A stretch of DNA of 64,000 nucleotides from Trinickia acidisoli (GTDB lineage: Bacteria; Pseudomonadota; Gammaproteobacteria; Burkholderiales; Burkholderiaceae): the NCBI RefSeq assembly GCF_017315725.1, contig NZ_JAFLRG010000002.1:1488001-1552000 (forward strand), in the 5' to 3' direction. The notes below the pieces were generated by a model. It was not told the origin of the DNA and searched no databases. It saw nothing but the letters and a program-made list of their open reading frames with translations. Positions within the stretch are counted from its first letter, which is position 1. Each line of letters opens with the position of its first letter. This document shows positions 27,501 through 34,939 of this stretch, piece after piece. The position numbers were made by a program, and so were the translations under genes.

Positions 27501-27691
27501 GTGATGCGGTTGGCGATCTCCTGCGAGGACAGCCCCGTGTAATTCCATATGATGCTGACGACGGGGATATCGATGTTGGGCAACACATCGATAGGCGTAC
27601 TCATCAATGAAAATGGCGTGGCCAGCACGATGAGGATGGCCATCACGATGAACGTGTAAGGCCGTTTGAGCGCTACGTTGACGATCCACAT
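24503..27691 (-). CDS. RND-family multidrug efflux permease
   Basis: A 1062-residue inner-membrane proton antiporter of the AcrB/MdtB class. The N-terminus (MWIVNVALKRPYTFIVMAIL...LPNIDIPVVSIIWNYTGLS) is standard. TM4 has the proton-relay pair in GILVDDATVTIENIERH (Asp-Asp). The second half repeats the topology with FPTVDAGDIRLHMRAPTGTRIEE and MTMGVATANSILMVSFARQRL. It is the first gene of its operon, ahead of adaptor and channel, the reverse of the usual adaptor-first order. No regulator is adjacent, and substrates cannot be read from the sequence. Confidence 0.93.
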   Translation of the reverse strand: MWIVNVALKRPYTFIVMAILIVLATPFSLMSTPIDVLPNIDIPVVSIIWNYTGLSSQEIANRITSVNERSLTTTVNDIEHIESQSLPGIAVIKLFLQPNASIQTAIAQTVAVEQAQLRQMPRGATPPLVISYSASSIPVIQLGLSSPTMSEQDLNDTALNFLRPQIITIPGAQVPYPYGGKSRLVSIDLDTRALLAKGLTPIDVVNAVSAQNLILPTGTAKIGPREYTVDMNGSPTTIAGLNDLPVRTVNGATTYLREVAHVRDGFAPQTNVVRQDGRRGVLVSILKAGNASTLSVVDAVHRLLPTVESTLPRNITIRALFDQSLFVKAAITGVVREAVIAAALTAAMILLFLGNWRSTCIIAISIPLSILSSLLALHALGQTINIMTLGGLALAVGILVDDATVTIENIERHLHLGTDLHEAILEGAGEIAVPAFVSTLCICIVFVPMFFLTGVARYLFVPLAEAVVFAMLASYILSRTLVPTMAMLLMGHAHKPKAGKRPNLLMRLHHSFEASFERMRAAYIVLLSTLLVRRRVFAVSFLGFCVASLGLAFVLGADFFPTVDAGDIRLHMRAPTGTRIEETARLADNVEKVIRTVVPRRDLGTILDNLGLPYSGINLSYSNSGTIGTLDGEIQIALNEGHKPTLSYVDKLRALLPRRFPGVEFYFQPADIVTQILNFGLPAAIDVQVTGTDQLANFNVASALMKQVRMIPGTVDTHIQQKFDEPTIHLQMDRTRLQQLNLDANDVAQNVLISLSGSTETSPGFWFNPRNGVEYQISVRTPQYQVTSVDALLRTPVAAVAGAASATGTPQLLGNLVQVQAANEFASITHYNIRPVVDLLVSVEGRDLGSVASQIDKLVDQARAKLPRGSQITVRGQVETMKRSYLGLVVGVAMAIVLVYLLIVVNFQSWIDPLIIVSALPAALAGIVWMLFLTGTHMSVPALTGAIMTMGVATANSILMVSFARQRLAAGAPPLTAALEAGASRIRPVLMTACAMIIGMVPMALGLGEGAEQNAPLGRAVIGGLLFATVSTLLFVPLLFGGIHGRLARRKARREQAQDDAE

Positions 27692-28081
27692 GCTGAGACG
27701 CGCAGGAAAGGTGCGAGTGAGAAAGGTGGAATGTAGTCGGTTTGAAGCAGAAAGTTAATTCCCGCGCCGAACAATTGCTGGTACTTTTGCACGAAACAAT
27801 TACGGGCTATTACAAATTTCCGACGTTGCCCCGTCCTGCGACCATTGACGGCGGGGCTGCGCGCATGCGTGCACCAGATGAGCGCAGGCGCCGTGTAGCG
27901 GTTCGACCCGGCCTCGACCCGGCCGGCGTCTCGATGACGCGATGATACGCGCTCCCCGTCGCGTGCGTTCGAAGCGATATAGCGACAGGACGAGCCGGTG
28001 ACGTTCGACGTTGCAAGAACTTCACTTGACGTCGAGCAAGCGCCGTTGCCTCCGCGCGGAAGCAAGCAGCGATCCCGTCTA
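27692..28081. other. Intergenic region between RND operon and oxidoreductase
   Basis: About 390 bases with no credible gene. It holds the promoter of the RND operon, which is read leftwards from about 27700-27830 where the DNA is AT-rich, and the 3' trailer of the oxidoreductase gene. I found no convincing -35/-10 pair, operator dyad or terminator hairpin. Confidence 0.45.
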
Positions 28082-29086
28082 CTACCGGATCTTGATGACG
28101 ACCTTACCCTTCGTACGTCCCGCCTCGACGTAAGCCAAAGCCTCCTGCGTGGATTCGAACGGAAAAATCCGATCAATCACAGGCCTTATCGCAGCGGCGT
28201 CGACGAGCTTGGCGATCTGGGCTAGCTGGCCTCCATCGGCACGCATGAAGAGGAATGAATAGCCGACGTCACGACGTCTCGCTGCCGTTCGGATGCGATA
28301 GCTTAGAAACCGCATCGCTGTTTTCAGGAACCAGGAGGCACCCATCTGCTCAGCAAAATCAGGATCGGGCGGACCGGCGATCCCAATGAGCTTGCCACCC
28401 GGCTTGAGCACTTGCAGTGATCTTTCGAGCGTATCTCCGCCCTGCGTATCCAGCACCACGTCGCAGTCTTTCAATACAGCGGCAAAGTCGTCTTTCCTGT
28501 AATCGATGACGATGTCGGCACCGAGTTGCTTCATCAATCCGGCATTCGCGGCGCTCGCGGTCGTTGCGACGGTCGCGCCCAGATGCTTCGCCAGTTGAAT
28601 GGCAAAGGTGCCAACGCCGCCCGAGCCGGCGTGTATGAGTACCTTCTGCCCTTGCTTCAGTTGCCCTCGCTCGATCAGTGCCTGCCAGGCGGTCAAACCC
28701 ACCAGCGGGATTGACGCCGCTTCTTCCATGCTGAGCGTTTCGGGCTTGAGGGCCACGGCATCTTCACTGATCGCGATGAATTCCGCGAACGTACCGATAC
28801 GATCTTTGGGCGGTCGCGCATAGACTTCGTCGCCCGCCTTGAATCGCCGCACACGCGATCCGGCGCGGACAACGACCCCGGCCAGATCGTTGCCCAAAAT
28901 CAGCGGCAAACGATAGGGCAGAATCAGTTTGAACTCTCCGTCCCTGATCTTTGAATCGAGAGGATTCACGCCGGCGGCGTGAATCTGGATCAATACGTCG
29001 TCCTCGTGCAGTTCAGGGACCGGCATATCGCCGGCTCGCACGCCATTCTTGCGTCCATATCGATCGACGACGAATGCCTTCATCAT
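28082..29086 (-). CDS. NADPH-dependent quinone-oxidoreductase-like enzyme (zinc-free MDR family)
   Basis: A 334-residue medium-chain dehydrogenase/reductase of the zinc-independent quinone oxidoreductase type. The N-terminal GroES-like domain is MKAFVVDRYGRKNGVRAGDMPVPELHEDDVLIQIHAAGVNPLDSKIR; cofactor loop HAGSGGVGTFAIQLAKHLGATV; then DVVLDTQGGDTLERSLQVLKPGGKLIGIAG. It reduces quinones or enones with NADPH. The adjacent ATG pair at 29081-29086 defines the start; upstream in-frame codons are the shadow of the SDR gene. It is the last gene of a leftward group TetR - broken SDR - this gene. Confidence 0.9.
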   Translation of the reverse strand: MMKAFVVDRYGRKNGVRAGDMPVPELHEDDVLIQIHAAGVNPLDSKIRDGEFKLILPYRLPLILGNDLAGVVVRAGSRVRRFKAGDEVYARPPKDRIGTFAEFIAISEDAVALKPETLSMEEAASIPLVGLTAWQALIERGQLKQGQKVLIHAGSGGVGTFAIQLAKHLGATVATTASAANAGLMKQLGADIVIDYRKDDFAAVLKDCDVVLDTQGGDTLERSLQVLKPGGKLIGIAGPPDPDFAEQMGASWFLKTAMRFLSYRIRTAARRRDVGYSFLFMRADGGQLAQIAKLVDAAAIRPVIDRIFPFESTQEALAYVEAGRTKGKVVIKIR

Positions 29087-29132
29087 GGTTCTTTGTTCCT
29101 TGTCGGTTTCTCGTTGCGTGAGGTAACAGCGG

Positions 29133-29516
29133 CTATGTAGCGAGCCGCAGATCCTTGCGAATGCCGGCACCCACCAGGCCCGCAGGCGCAAATCTGCGCA
29201 GCCATTGCAGACGTCCGGCGAGACCGCCCGCTGCATAGCGGAGCCTCGGACGACCCGCGAGCGCAGCCTGCAATACGGTTTCGGCCACAACGTGAGGATC
29301 GTCAGCGTTCTCGACCACTTCTTTGACTCGCTTATCCACAGCCGCGCGCACCTCGTGGTACGCGTCAAGCGGGGCGTCGGGTGCCATGAAGTTCGCGTCG
29401 AAGGGCGTCTTGATGTAGGCAGGCTCAATGAGCGATACGCGGATTCCCATCGTGCGCAACTCGTGATCGAGCGACTCCGAAGAGGCACCTGTAACAAGCG
29501 CTATTCCGGTTTTCAT
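29133..29516 (-). pseudogene. Short-chain dehydrogenase with large in-frame internal deletion
   Basis: The 127-residue product begins with the SDR nucleotide-binding start (MKTGIALVTGASS) and then jumps straight to ESLDHELRTMGIRVSLIEPAYIKTPFDAN, which in SDR enzymes lies just after the catalytic YxxxK. Roughly 145 codons are missing, including the rest of the Rossmann fold, the NAG motif and the catalytic Ser/Tyr/Lys. The frame is intact, so a stable but inactive fragment may still be made. The C-terminus appears complete. It lies between the tetR and oxidoreductase genes with an operator just upstream. Confidence 0.85.
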
Positions 29517-29577
29517 GATGTCCTTCGGGGAGTGAGAAATGGTCTTCAGGTCTTTGTTCGAGAATTCATTCAGCCTT

Positions 29578-29599
29578 AAATATGATGATCATCATATTT
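29578..29599. promoter_or_regulatory. Perfect 22-bp palindrome, TetR operator upstream of the SDR gene
   Basis: Eleven-base perfect arms are centred on GATGATC-ATC, with core ATGATGATCATCAT. The core shares ATGATG-NN-CATCAT with the site at the tetR start. Position 60-80 bases upstream of the SDR start and in the tetR-SDR gap fits repression of the SDR-oxidoreductase transcript. Confidence 0.8.
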
Positions 29600-29635
29600 T
29601 TAATCCATCAAAAAACGCACGCTGGGTGCGCGAAT

Positions 29636-30244
29636 TTACTCGTCGATGGGTGCGATTTTTTTCAATGCCGCTTCAAGAAAACTGTCCGACAACTTGGGGT
29701 CGTCGACGGCTCGCGCCAGCATCAATGTGCCGACCATGGTCGCAACTATCATCAGTGCCTGCTCATGTGCGCCCGGTTGCCCCCAATCGGGCAATTGACG
29801 CGCAACGACATCGATCATCTCTTTGATGCGGCGGGTAGCCGCGCGCCGCACGACCGGCGCCTGGCGTGGCATCTCCGAGCCAAGCGCGGAGACTGGGCAG
29901 CCGGTCTCGATGGCTTCACGGTGCTCCTTCGATAGATAAGCGCGCACCATCGACGGCAATGCCTGATCCGACGGCACGGAGGCGGCGATCTGCTCCGACA
30001 GGGCGACGGCCTGCGCACCGGCACGGTCAGCCGCTTCGGCAAGCAGCACCTCGCGCGACGGAAAGTGCGCGTAGAAACCGCCGTGCGTCAGACCGGCCTC
30101 CTTCATGATGTCGGCCACTCCCGTCCCATCGTAGCCGCTGCGGCGAATCGCGCGCGCAGCGACCTCGACGATGCGCTCGTGCGTGATTTCCTTGCGGCTG
30201 GCGGCTTTCCGATTGAATGATGATTTCTGCATGATGAGCATCAT
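29636..30244 (-). CDS. TetR-family transcriptional repressor
   Basis: A 202-residue TetR/AcrR regulator. The DNA-binding domain is ITHERIVEVAARAIRRSGYDGTGVADIMKEAGLTHGGFYAHFPSREVLLAEAADR. The effector domain (TetR_C_6-like: GCPVSALGSEMPR...RRIKEMI) resembles regulators of electrophile or redox-stress enzymes such as the NemR-like group. The start at 30244 has a GAAG ribosome site six bases upstream; in-frame ATGs at 30241 and 30232 are alternatives. An operator dyad overlaps these start codons, so the gene should repress itself. Confidence 0.9.
   Translation of the reverse strand: MMLIMQKSSFNRKAASRKEITHERIVEVAARAIRRSGYDGTGVADIMKEAGLTHGGFYAHFPSREVLLAEAADRAGAQAVALSEQIAASVPSDQALPSMVRAYLSKEHREAIETGCPVSALGSEMPRQAPVVRRAATRRIKEMIDVVARQLPDWGQPGAHEQALMIVATMVGTLMLARAVDDPKLSDSFLEAALKKIAPIDE
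30231..30244. promoter_or_regulatory. TetR operator dyad overlapping its own start
   Basis: ATGATGAGCATCAT has perfect six-base arms around AG. The same ATGATG-NN-CATCAT core is found in the palindrome at 29578-29599, so one repressor probably binds both. Confidence 0.7.
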
Positions 30245-30489
30245 ATATCACTTCGATACAATTTGCTGCCCGAAGTCATCTCGACGGAGGTCAAGGCGTT
30301 TACCCGGGCAGCGTCAGCGTGCGCACCTTTCTTCAAGACATTGAGTGCGTGCCCGATGTTTCATTTCGGTGGACTTGTCAGGTATGGCCATCGCGCGCTT
30401 CCTGGCTAACGTCAGCGAGGACGGGCACTGCGGCTCCTCGTTGGACTTACGCTGGCGTGACCGCCTTATCTTGGAAGCGGACGTGTAGG

Positions 30490-30623
30490 CTACCCGGCAT
30501 CGAACGGCTGATAGGCCTCGAACTGAGGAAATATCGGGCGCATCGCGAAGTTCAAAAAACGCTGTCTGGCGAACCATCCCGATACATTCGTCGGGTAACG
30601 ATGCTTACGGAAAACGTCGGCTA
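30490..30623 (-). pseudogene. Possible 3' remnant of an unidentified gene
   Basis: Read leftwards, this stretch gives 44 open codons with protein-like composition (DVFRKHRYPTNVSGWFARQR, then FLNFAMRPIFPQFEAYQPFDAG and a stop). There is no start codon of its own and it abuts the VapC stub. I do not recognise the family. It could be the tail of a gene removed when the vapC region was deleted. The rest of 30245-30489 shows nothing. Confidence 0.25.
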
Positions 30624-30680
30624 TCGTTCAAGCCAATTCTCGACGCTGATGATGTCCGTGTCCGGCAGATAGCCGCTCAA
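30621..30680 (-). pseudogene. VapC toxin stub (N-terminal fragment only)
   Basis: A TTG codon overlapping the VapB stop by four bases (TTGA) opens a 19-residue frame, LSGYLPDTDIISVENWLER. The YLPDTDIIS part is the PIN-domain start of VapC toxins (YLLDTNIIS), with the first catalytic Asp. The remaining 110 or so residues, including the other acidic residues, are absent. The toxin is therefore lost. Confidence 0.6.
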
Positions 30681-30949
30681 AATACGTCCTCCGGTCGAAC
30701 AGGCGGATCTTCAATATCCGGAAACCAATCATCAAGTTCGAGCGGCGGCTCCTGTCTCCCGGCGGCCAGCAATTCGATGACATTCGCGGGCGTCTTCACC
30801 GGCTCGATGATGAGTTTGTCGCCCTCTCGATGGATCAGAACGCGATCGCCCGGCAACTCGAACTCGACAGGGATGCGCACCGCCTGACTCCGATTGTTGC
30901 GGAACAGCTTGGCCCCTTTGGGCCGGGTGGATGGCGTTGGAATCGACAC
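30677..30949 (-). CDS. VapB-type (AbrB/MazE fold) antitoxin, orphan
   Basis: A 90-residue antitoxin. The N-terminal swapped-hairpin DNA-binding part is KGAKLFRNNRSQAVRIPVEFELPGDRVLIHREGDKLIIEP; the acidic C-terminal tail (LELDDWFPDIEDPPVRPEDVF) would wrap the toxin. The GTG start at 30949 has a perfect AAAGGAGG ribosome site seven bases upstream, which decides against the long in-frame extension to 31120. Its partner VapC is only a stub, so it can at most act as a solo DNA-binding antitoxin. Confidence 0.85.
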   Translation of the reverse strand: MSIPTPSTRPKGAKLFRNNRSQAVRIPVEFELPGDRVLIHREGDKLIIEPVKTPANVIELLAAGRQEPPLELDDWFPDIEDPPVRPEDVF

Positions 30950-30963
30950 GATGCACCTCCTTT

Positions 30964-30984
30964 GTATATGCAAAATGTATATGC
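30964..30984. promoter_or_regulatory. GTATATGC direct repeat upstream of vapB, candidate VapB operator
   Basis: Two copies of GTATATGC, at 30964-30971 and 30977-30984, are separated by five bases (13-base period). They lie 15-35 bases upstream of the vapB start in its promoter. VapB proteins autoregulate through short repeats in this position. Confidence 0.45.
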
Positions 30985-31263
30985 CAAGATGCAGGCCGTC
31001 AGGATCGGTTTCTGGCGATGGACTTGATCGCCGCGATGCCGGCGCAAATGCGAGCGGCCGCAACGGTGTGAGCAGAATGAACGATGGCACGGGGAGAAAA
31101 GCCTGCAGCACCAACGGCATCCAGGGCGTCCGAACCCTGGACGCCAGAGGGGCTGCGTTCGGCAGCAGTCCTTCGGCCAGCTGGAGACATTCGACGCGCG
31201 CTCTTCGATCGTCGACAATCAGGGATGTCTATCCAACAACCATTCTCCGAAGCAGTAACTCCT
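30985..31263. other. Intergenic region between vapB and an unknown secreted-protein gene
   Basis: About 280 bases. Several frames are open on both strands but none has a ribosome site or protein-like content. It must hold the promoters of two divergent genes. No clear elements beyond the vapB repeat were seen. Confidence 0.4.
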
Positions 31264-31743
31264 ATGAAACGAATTTCAGCGTTCCTGCCGATCGTTCTTT
31301 TCACGGGTACAGTTTTTGCCCAGCAAACAATCCGCCCCGATGGTGCAGGCGGGTGGGTGGTACAAGACACAGGGGGGTGCGGTGGCCTATTTGGCGCTGC
31401 CCAAGGCGCGTGTATCGCCGAGCAGCAGCGCGAGCAACAGCAGCAGGCGCAACAGCAACAGTTAATTCAACAGCAGCAGATCGAGAACCAACGATTACAA
31501 AACGAGTTGCTGCGGCGTCAATTGGAGCAGCAATCTTCGACGGGTCAGGTTGATTACTCAAAAACACCGGAATTTCGCAGCTGGCAGGCAGCTAATCCGT
31601 GGTTTGGCAGTGATCGCCCGAAGACCGAGTTTGCTTTGCTCTACGCAAAACAACTTAGACAAGAACGCCCGGATCTGGTCGGCCGTGCGTTCTTTGACGC
31701 CGTATCGGCCAAGGTCGCTGAGGTATTCAATGCCAAGAAATAA
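31264..31743 (+). CDS. Secreted Gln-rich coiled-coil protein, family not recognised
   Basis: A 159-residue protein. The signal peptide MKRISAFLPIVLFTGTVFA is followed by a short Gly/Cys-containing head (two Cys, GGCGGLFGAAQGACIAEQ). A strongly Gln-rich coiled coil covers about residues 55-95 (EQQREQQQQAQQQQLIQQQQ, ENQRLQNELLRRQLEQQ). The C-terminal 60-residue globular part is FRSWQAANPWFGSDRPKTEFALLYAKQLRQERPDLVG. I do not know the function. The ATG at 31264 was chosen because it starts the signal peptide. It lies 17 bases before the next gene and may be co-transcribed. Gene content around it suggests an acquired island. Confidence 0.7.
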   Translation: MKRISAFLPIVLFTGTVFAQQTIRPDGAGGWVVQDTGGCGGLFGAAQGACIAEQQREQQQQAQQQQLIQQQQIENQRLQNELLRRQLEQQSSTGQVDYSKTPEFRSWQAANPWFGSDRPKTEFALLYAKQLRQERPDLVGRAFFDAVSAKVAEVFNAKK

Positions 31744-31760
31744 CGGGTAGGACGTACAAC

Positions 31761-32417
31761 ATGGACATTGGGCGCTTCCTCAAACTGCTGCAAGACCCGC
31801 AGAAAAAGCAAGCTGACCTTGTGGAAATGCGCAACAACGCGCTCAAGAAAGGAGCTATTGAGCACGTGCATCTCGCCGAACGAGTTCTCGATGAGCGATT
31901 CCCAAGCTGGCGGTCGCCTCGAACGCGCCGCGGAGGCAGCAAACCGACAAACGTCATGTTCCTTGGCAAGACAAAGCACTTTCCTAGCGAAAAGGAAGCG
32001 TACGTCTGGCTGATGGAGGAGTTCACTCAACACTACCCACAGCTCTTCGAGAAGATCGACTGGCAGACGCGGTACGTCGCAAAAGGACCACGTGCCCTTT
32101 ACTTTGCAAAGTCGCTGAAACAACTGTTCCACAGTGCACCCGATCATGGCATTGATCCCAACAAGTACCACCGGCTCATGAATGGCTGGTACGCAAAGCT
32201 TGTCCTGAGTGAGCGACAGAAGGTCGAGCTTCTTATGAAATTTGCCACCGTAGCGAATCTGCGGATGGGCGCCGATTGGGACTGGGATGACAGAGCAAAG
32301 GGGGCGCCGCAACTGTCCGCCGATGAGTTACTTGCCGAACTCGAAAACGCGCCTCAAGCTGGCGCTGCAGTAGACGCCCCGCCTATCGCCGACGCCCCCC
32401 CTGAACTTGGACGTTGA
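31761..32417 (+). CDS. Conserved-looking protein of unknown function
   Basis: A 218-residue soluble protein with no signal peptide or membrane helix. The central part is basic and ordered-looking (PRTRRGGSKPTNVMFLGKTKHFPSEKEAYVWLMEEFTQHYPQLFEKIDW, then RALYFAKSLKQLFH). The last 50 residues are acidic and Ala/Pro-rich (LSADELLAELENAPQAGAAVDAPP), probably a flexible tail. The start has an AGGACG ribosome site. It is probably in one transcript with the secreted Gln-rich protein, and about 100 bases from an IS91-family copy. I do not recognise a domain. Confidence 0.7.
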   Translation: MDIGRFLKLLQDPQKKQADLVEMRNNALKKGAIEHVHLAERVLDERFPSWRSPRTRRGGSKPTNVMFLGKTKHFPSEKEAYVWLMEEFTQHYPQLFEKIDWQTRYVAKGPRALYFAKSLKQLFHSAPDHGIDPNKYHRLMNGWYAKLVLSERQKVELLMKFATVANLRMGADWDWDDRAKGAPQLSADELLAELENAPQAGAAVDAPPIADAPPELGR

Positions 32418-32875
32418 ACGTCCTGTTTTGGACGCAGCATTTGTCGGGTGTGGGTCGGGTTATGCCTTTTGCATGAAAGCCCGCACCCGAGGCGATCGAC
32501 GTGCCTGGTCGTGGGACGGTAGCCGTTAAGGTTTATTCGATGCCAGCCATCGGGCGCATGAATGTGCATACCTCTGCACATGTCGGCAGGCGTCGAATAA
32601 GCCCGATGGAGGAAACCGCGGAGTGCCCCGATGCGGTTGGAGATTTCGCGGCTATGGCGATTGATAGGCGGGGATGCTCAATCGTGCCGGGTGCAACTGG
32701 ACGGAGTTGGATGCTGGCTGGGCGCTGACAGGGTAGCGAAGCGGTGCCGTCGTGTAATCGCGATGACGAGGCGGCCGTGCGAGGAGCGTGGCGACGTGAC
32801 ACGCGCAAACGTCCGCTCGTGGGCCGCGTTGCCGCAAAGCCGACGGTCGGTTCGGATATCGGGGAACCGTGGAGT

Positions 32876-34042
32876 TCATGTGTGCGGCCGGTGCGTTGGG
32901 GGTGCGCGGATTGGGGCGCTGCGCGCGAATACGTCGATGACGATCATCGGCGCGCCGCAGTGGCGGCAGACGAAGACGGGCCGGGTAGCGATGGTGGTGT
33001 CCGGTGACGGGGCGATGCCGGGTGCGACGTGCAGCAGCTCGCGCACTTTGGCGAGACTGGCGCGTCGGACCGGGTTGGCGAGCAGCCCGTAGTGACGGAT
33101 GCGATGGAAACCACCGGGCAGCACATGGAGCAGGAAGCGGCGCATGAATTCGCTAGCCTCTAGCGTCATGGTTTTGTAGCGGGTGCGCCCCTTCGCGCGA
33201 TAGTCCTTCCAACGGAACGTCACGCCGCGCTCGTCGAAGGCGAGCAGACGCTGGTTGGAGATGGCGACGCGGTGCGTGTAGCGTGAGAGGTACTCGAGCA
33301 CCGCCTTCGGTCCGGCGAACGGGCGCTTTGCGTAGACCACCCATTCGCAGGTACGCAGCGGTGCCAGCCACCGGGCAAAGGTGGCGGGGTCCGCGAGCCC
33401 GGTGTACTCGCCGAAGAACTGTAGCTGGCCATTGCGGTGGGCCACTTCGAGCGCTTCGAGGAAGCGTCGGCGGAACAGGCGTGAGAGCACGCGCACCGGC
33501 AGGAAGAAGCCGGGCCGGCAGGCGATCCAGCGCTCACCATCGGGCGACAGCCCGCCACCGGGCACGATGCCGTGCACATGCGGGTGATGCGTGAGGGCCG
33601 AGCCCCAGGTATGCAGTACGAGCGTGGCCGCGATCTGGGCGCCGAGGTGTTTGGGATCGGCGGCGATCGTGCGCAGCGTCTCAAAGGCGATGTCGAGCAG
33701 CAGGCCGTAGATGATCCGCTTGTTGTACCAGGCGATGGCGCTGACGGGCGCGGGCAGCGTGAAGACGACGTGGAAATATTCGACGGGCAGCAGATCGGCC
33801 TGGCGTGCCTCCAGCCAGCGGTGTGCTGCGCTGGCCTGGCACTTCGGGCAATGCCGGTTGCGGCACGAGTTGAAGGACACCTCTGTCCTTGCGCAGCCTG
33901 AACAGCGCAGCACATGCCCGCCCAGTGCCGCCGTGCGGCACCGTTCGATGGCCGACATGACCTTCAGCTGCCCCAGGCTCAACTGTGTGGTGGCCCGCCA
34001 CGCTGGCCCGTGGCTGCGGAAGATGTCCGCAACCTCCAGCAT
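32876..34042 (-). CDS. IS91-family transposase (copy L)
   Basis: A 388-residue rolling-circle transposase. An N-terminal zinc-binding part (CSGC...CRNRHCPKCQ) is followed by the HUH motif in HHPHVHGIVPGGG and the catalytic tyrosine pair in EYLSRYTHRVAISN (Tyr-x3-Tyr). The protein ends with a CRHCG metal pair. It should nick one strand at the element end and move it by rolling-circle replication without target duplication. It lies 21 bases after the recombinase gene of the same element. Its sequence equals that of copy R. Confidence 0.93.
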   Translation of the reverse strand: MLEVADIFRSHGPAWRATTQLSLGQLKVMSAIERCRTAALGGHVLRCSGCARTEVSFNSCRNRHCPKCQASAAHRWLEARQADLLPVEYFHVVFTLPAPVSAIAWYNKRIIYGLLLDIAFETLRTIAADPKHLGAQIAATLVLHTWGSALTHHPHVHGIVPGGGLSPDGERWIACRPGFFLPVRVLSRLFRRRFLEALEVAHRNGQLQFFGEYTGLADPATFARWLAPLRTCEWVVYAKRPFAGPKAVLEYLSRYTHRVAISNQRLLAFDERGVTFRWKDYRAKGRTRYKTMTLEASEFMRRFLLHVLPGGFHRIRHYGLLANPVRRASLAKVRELLHVAPGIAPSPDTTIATRPVFVCRHCGAPMIVIDVFARSAPIRAPPTHRPHT

Positions 34043-34063
34043 GAGGCGCTACAGCACGCGGGT

Positions 34064-34939
34064 CTACTCGGAGGGCAGACGGTCCAGCGGACTGGTGACC
34101 TCGCGCAGCAGGTCGGTGGCCACCTGGACGTAGAGCGCGGTGTTCTCGAGCTTCGCATGGCCGAGCAGCACCTGGATCACGCGGATGTCCACCTTCTGTT
34201 CAAGCAAGTGTGTCGCGAAGCTATGCCGAAGCGTGTGCATGGACACGCGCTTGTCGATGTTCGCAGCCTCGGCGGCGGCATGAATGGCGCGGTTCAGTTG
34301 CCGCGTGCTCAACTGATCGAGCGGATCGAGGCCGGGAAACAGCCACCCGCCATCGAGCATCTTGCCCTGCGCACGCGCCACGCGCCACCACGCACGCAGA
34401 CGCTCGAGCAGCACCGGTGAGAGCATCGCATAGCGGTCGCGGCGGCCCTTGCCCTGCTCGATACGCAGTGTCATGCGTTCGCTGTCGACGTCGGTGACCT
34501 TCAGCGCGACCACTTCGCTGGCGCGTAGCCCCGCGCCGTACGCGACCGACAGCGCGGTCTGGTGCTTGAGGTTGCCGGCCGCCTCGATGAGGCGCCGGAC
34601 CTCATCGGGACTGAGCACGACGGGCAATATGCGGGGCACGCGCACGGGATGCATTCTGACCATCAGCTCGGGCCGGTCGAGCGTGACGGTGAAGAAGAAC
34701 TTCAGGCCGGTGATCGCGTGGTTCAGCGACACGGCCGATGTGCCGTGGTCGACCAGATGGAGCTGGTAGCGGCGCAGGTCCTCGACGGTGGCCGTGTCCG
34801 GTGAGCGTCCGAGAAACCGCGCGAACTCACGCACGATGTGCAGATAGATGTCCTGCGTCTTGGGGGCAAGCTGGCGCATGCGCATGTCGTCGATCATGCG
34901 CTGGCGCAGCGGACTGACGTTTGACTGTGAGGAGGTCAT
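34064..34939 (-). CDS. Tyrosine recombinase of the IS91-family element (copy L)
   Basis: A 291-residue XerC/D-like integrase. The N-terminal SAM-like core-binding domain is MRQLAPKTQDIYLHIVREFARFLG. The catalytic set is Arg in GAGLRASEVVAL, Lys in GKGRRDR, HTLRHSFATHLL (His-x2-Arg), His in LLGHAKLENT, and the nucleophile Tyr in ALYVQV. The ATG at 34939 follows a CAGGAG ribosome site, which I prefer over the in-frame start at 34978. Such recombinase genes accompany the transposase in a subgroup of IS91 elements; their role in transposition is not settled. Confidence 0.9.
   Translation of the reverse strand: MTSSQSNVSPLRQRMIDDMRMRQLAPKTQDIYLHIVREFARFLGRSPDTATVEDLRRYQLHLVDHGTSAVSLNHAITGLKFFFTVTLDRPELMVRMHPVRVPRILPVVLSPDEVRRLIEAAGNLKHQTALSVAYGAGLRASEVVALKVTDVDSERMTLRIEQGKGRRDRYAMLSPVLLERLRAWWRVARAQGKMLDGGWLFPGLDPLDQLSTRQLNRAIHAAAEAANIDKRVSMHTLRHSFATHLLEQKVDIRVIQVLLGHAKLENTALYVQVATDLLREVTSPLDRLPSE

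Noticed and set aside
30319..30672. 117-codon plus-strand frame between tetR and vapB
   Set aside because: No ribosome site and no recognisable composition; it overlaps the VapC stub and a protein-like remnant on the other strand.
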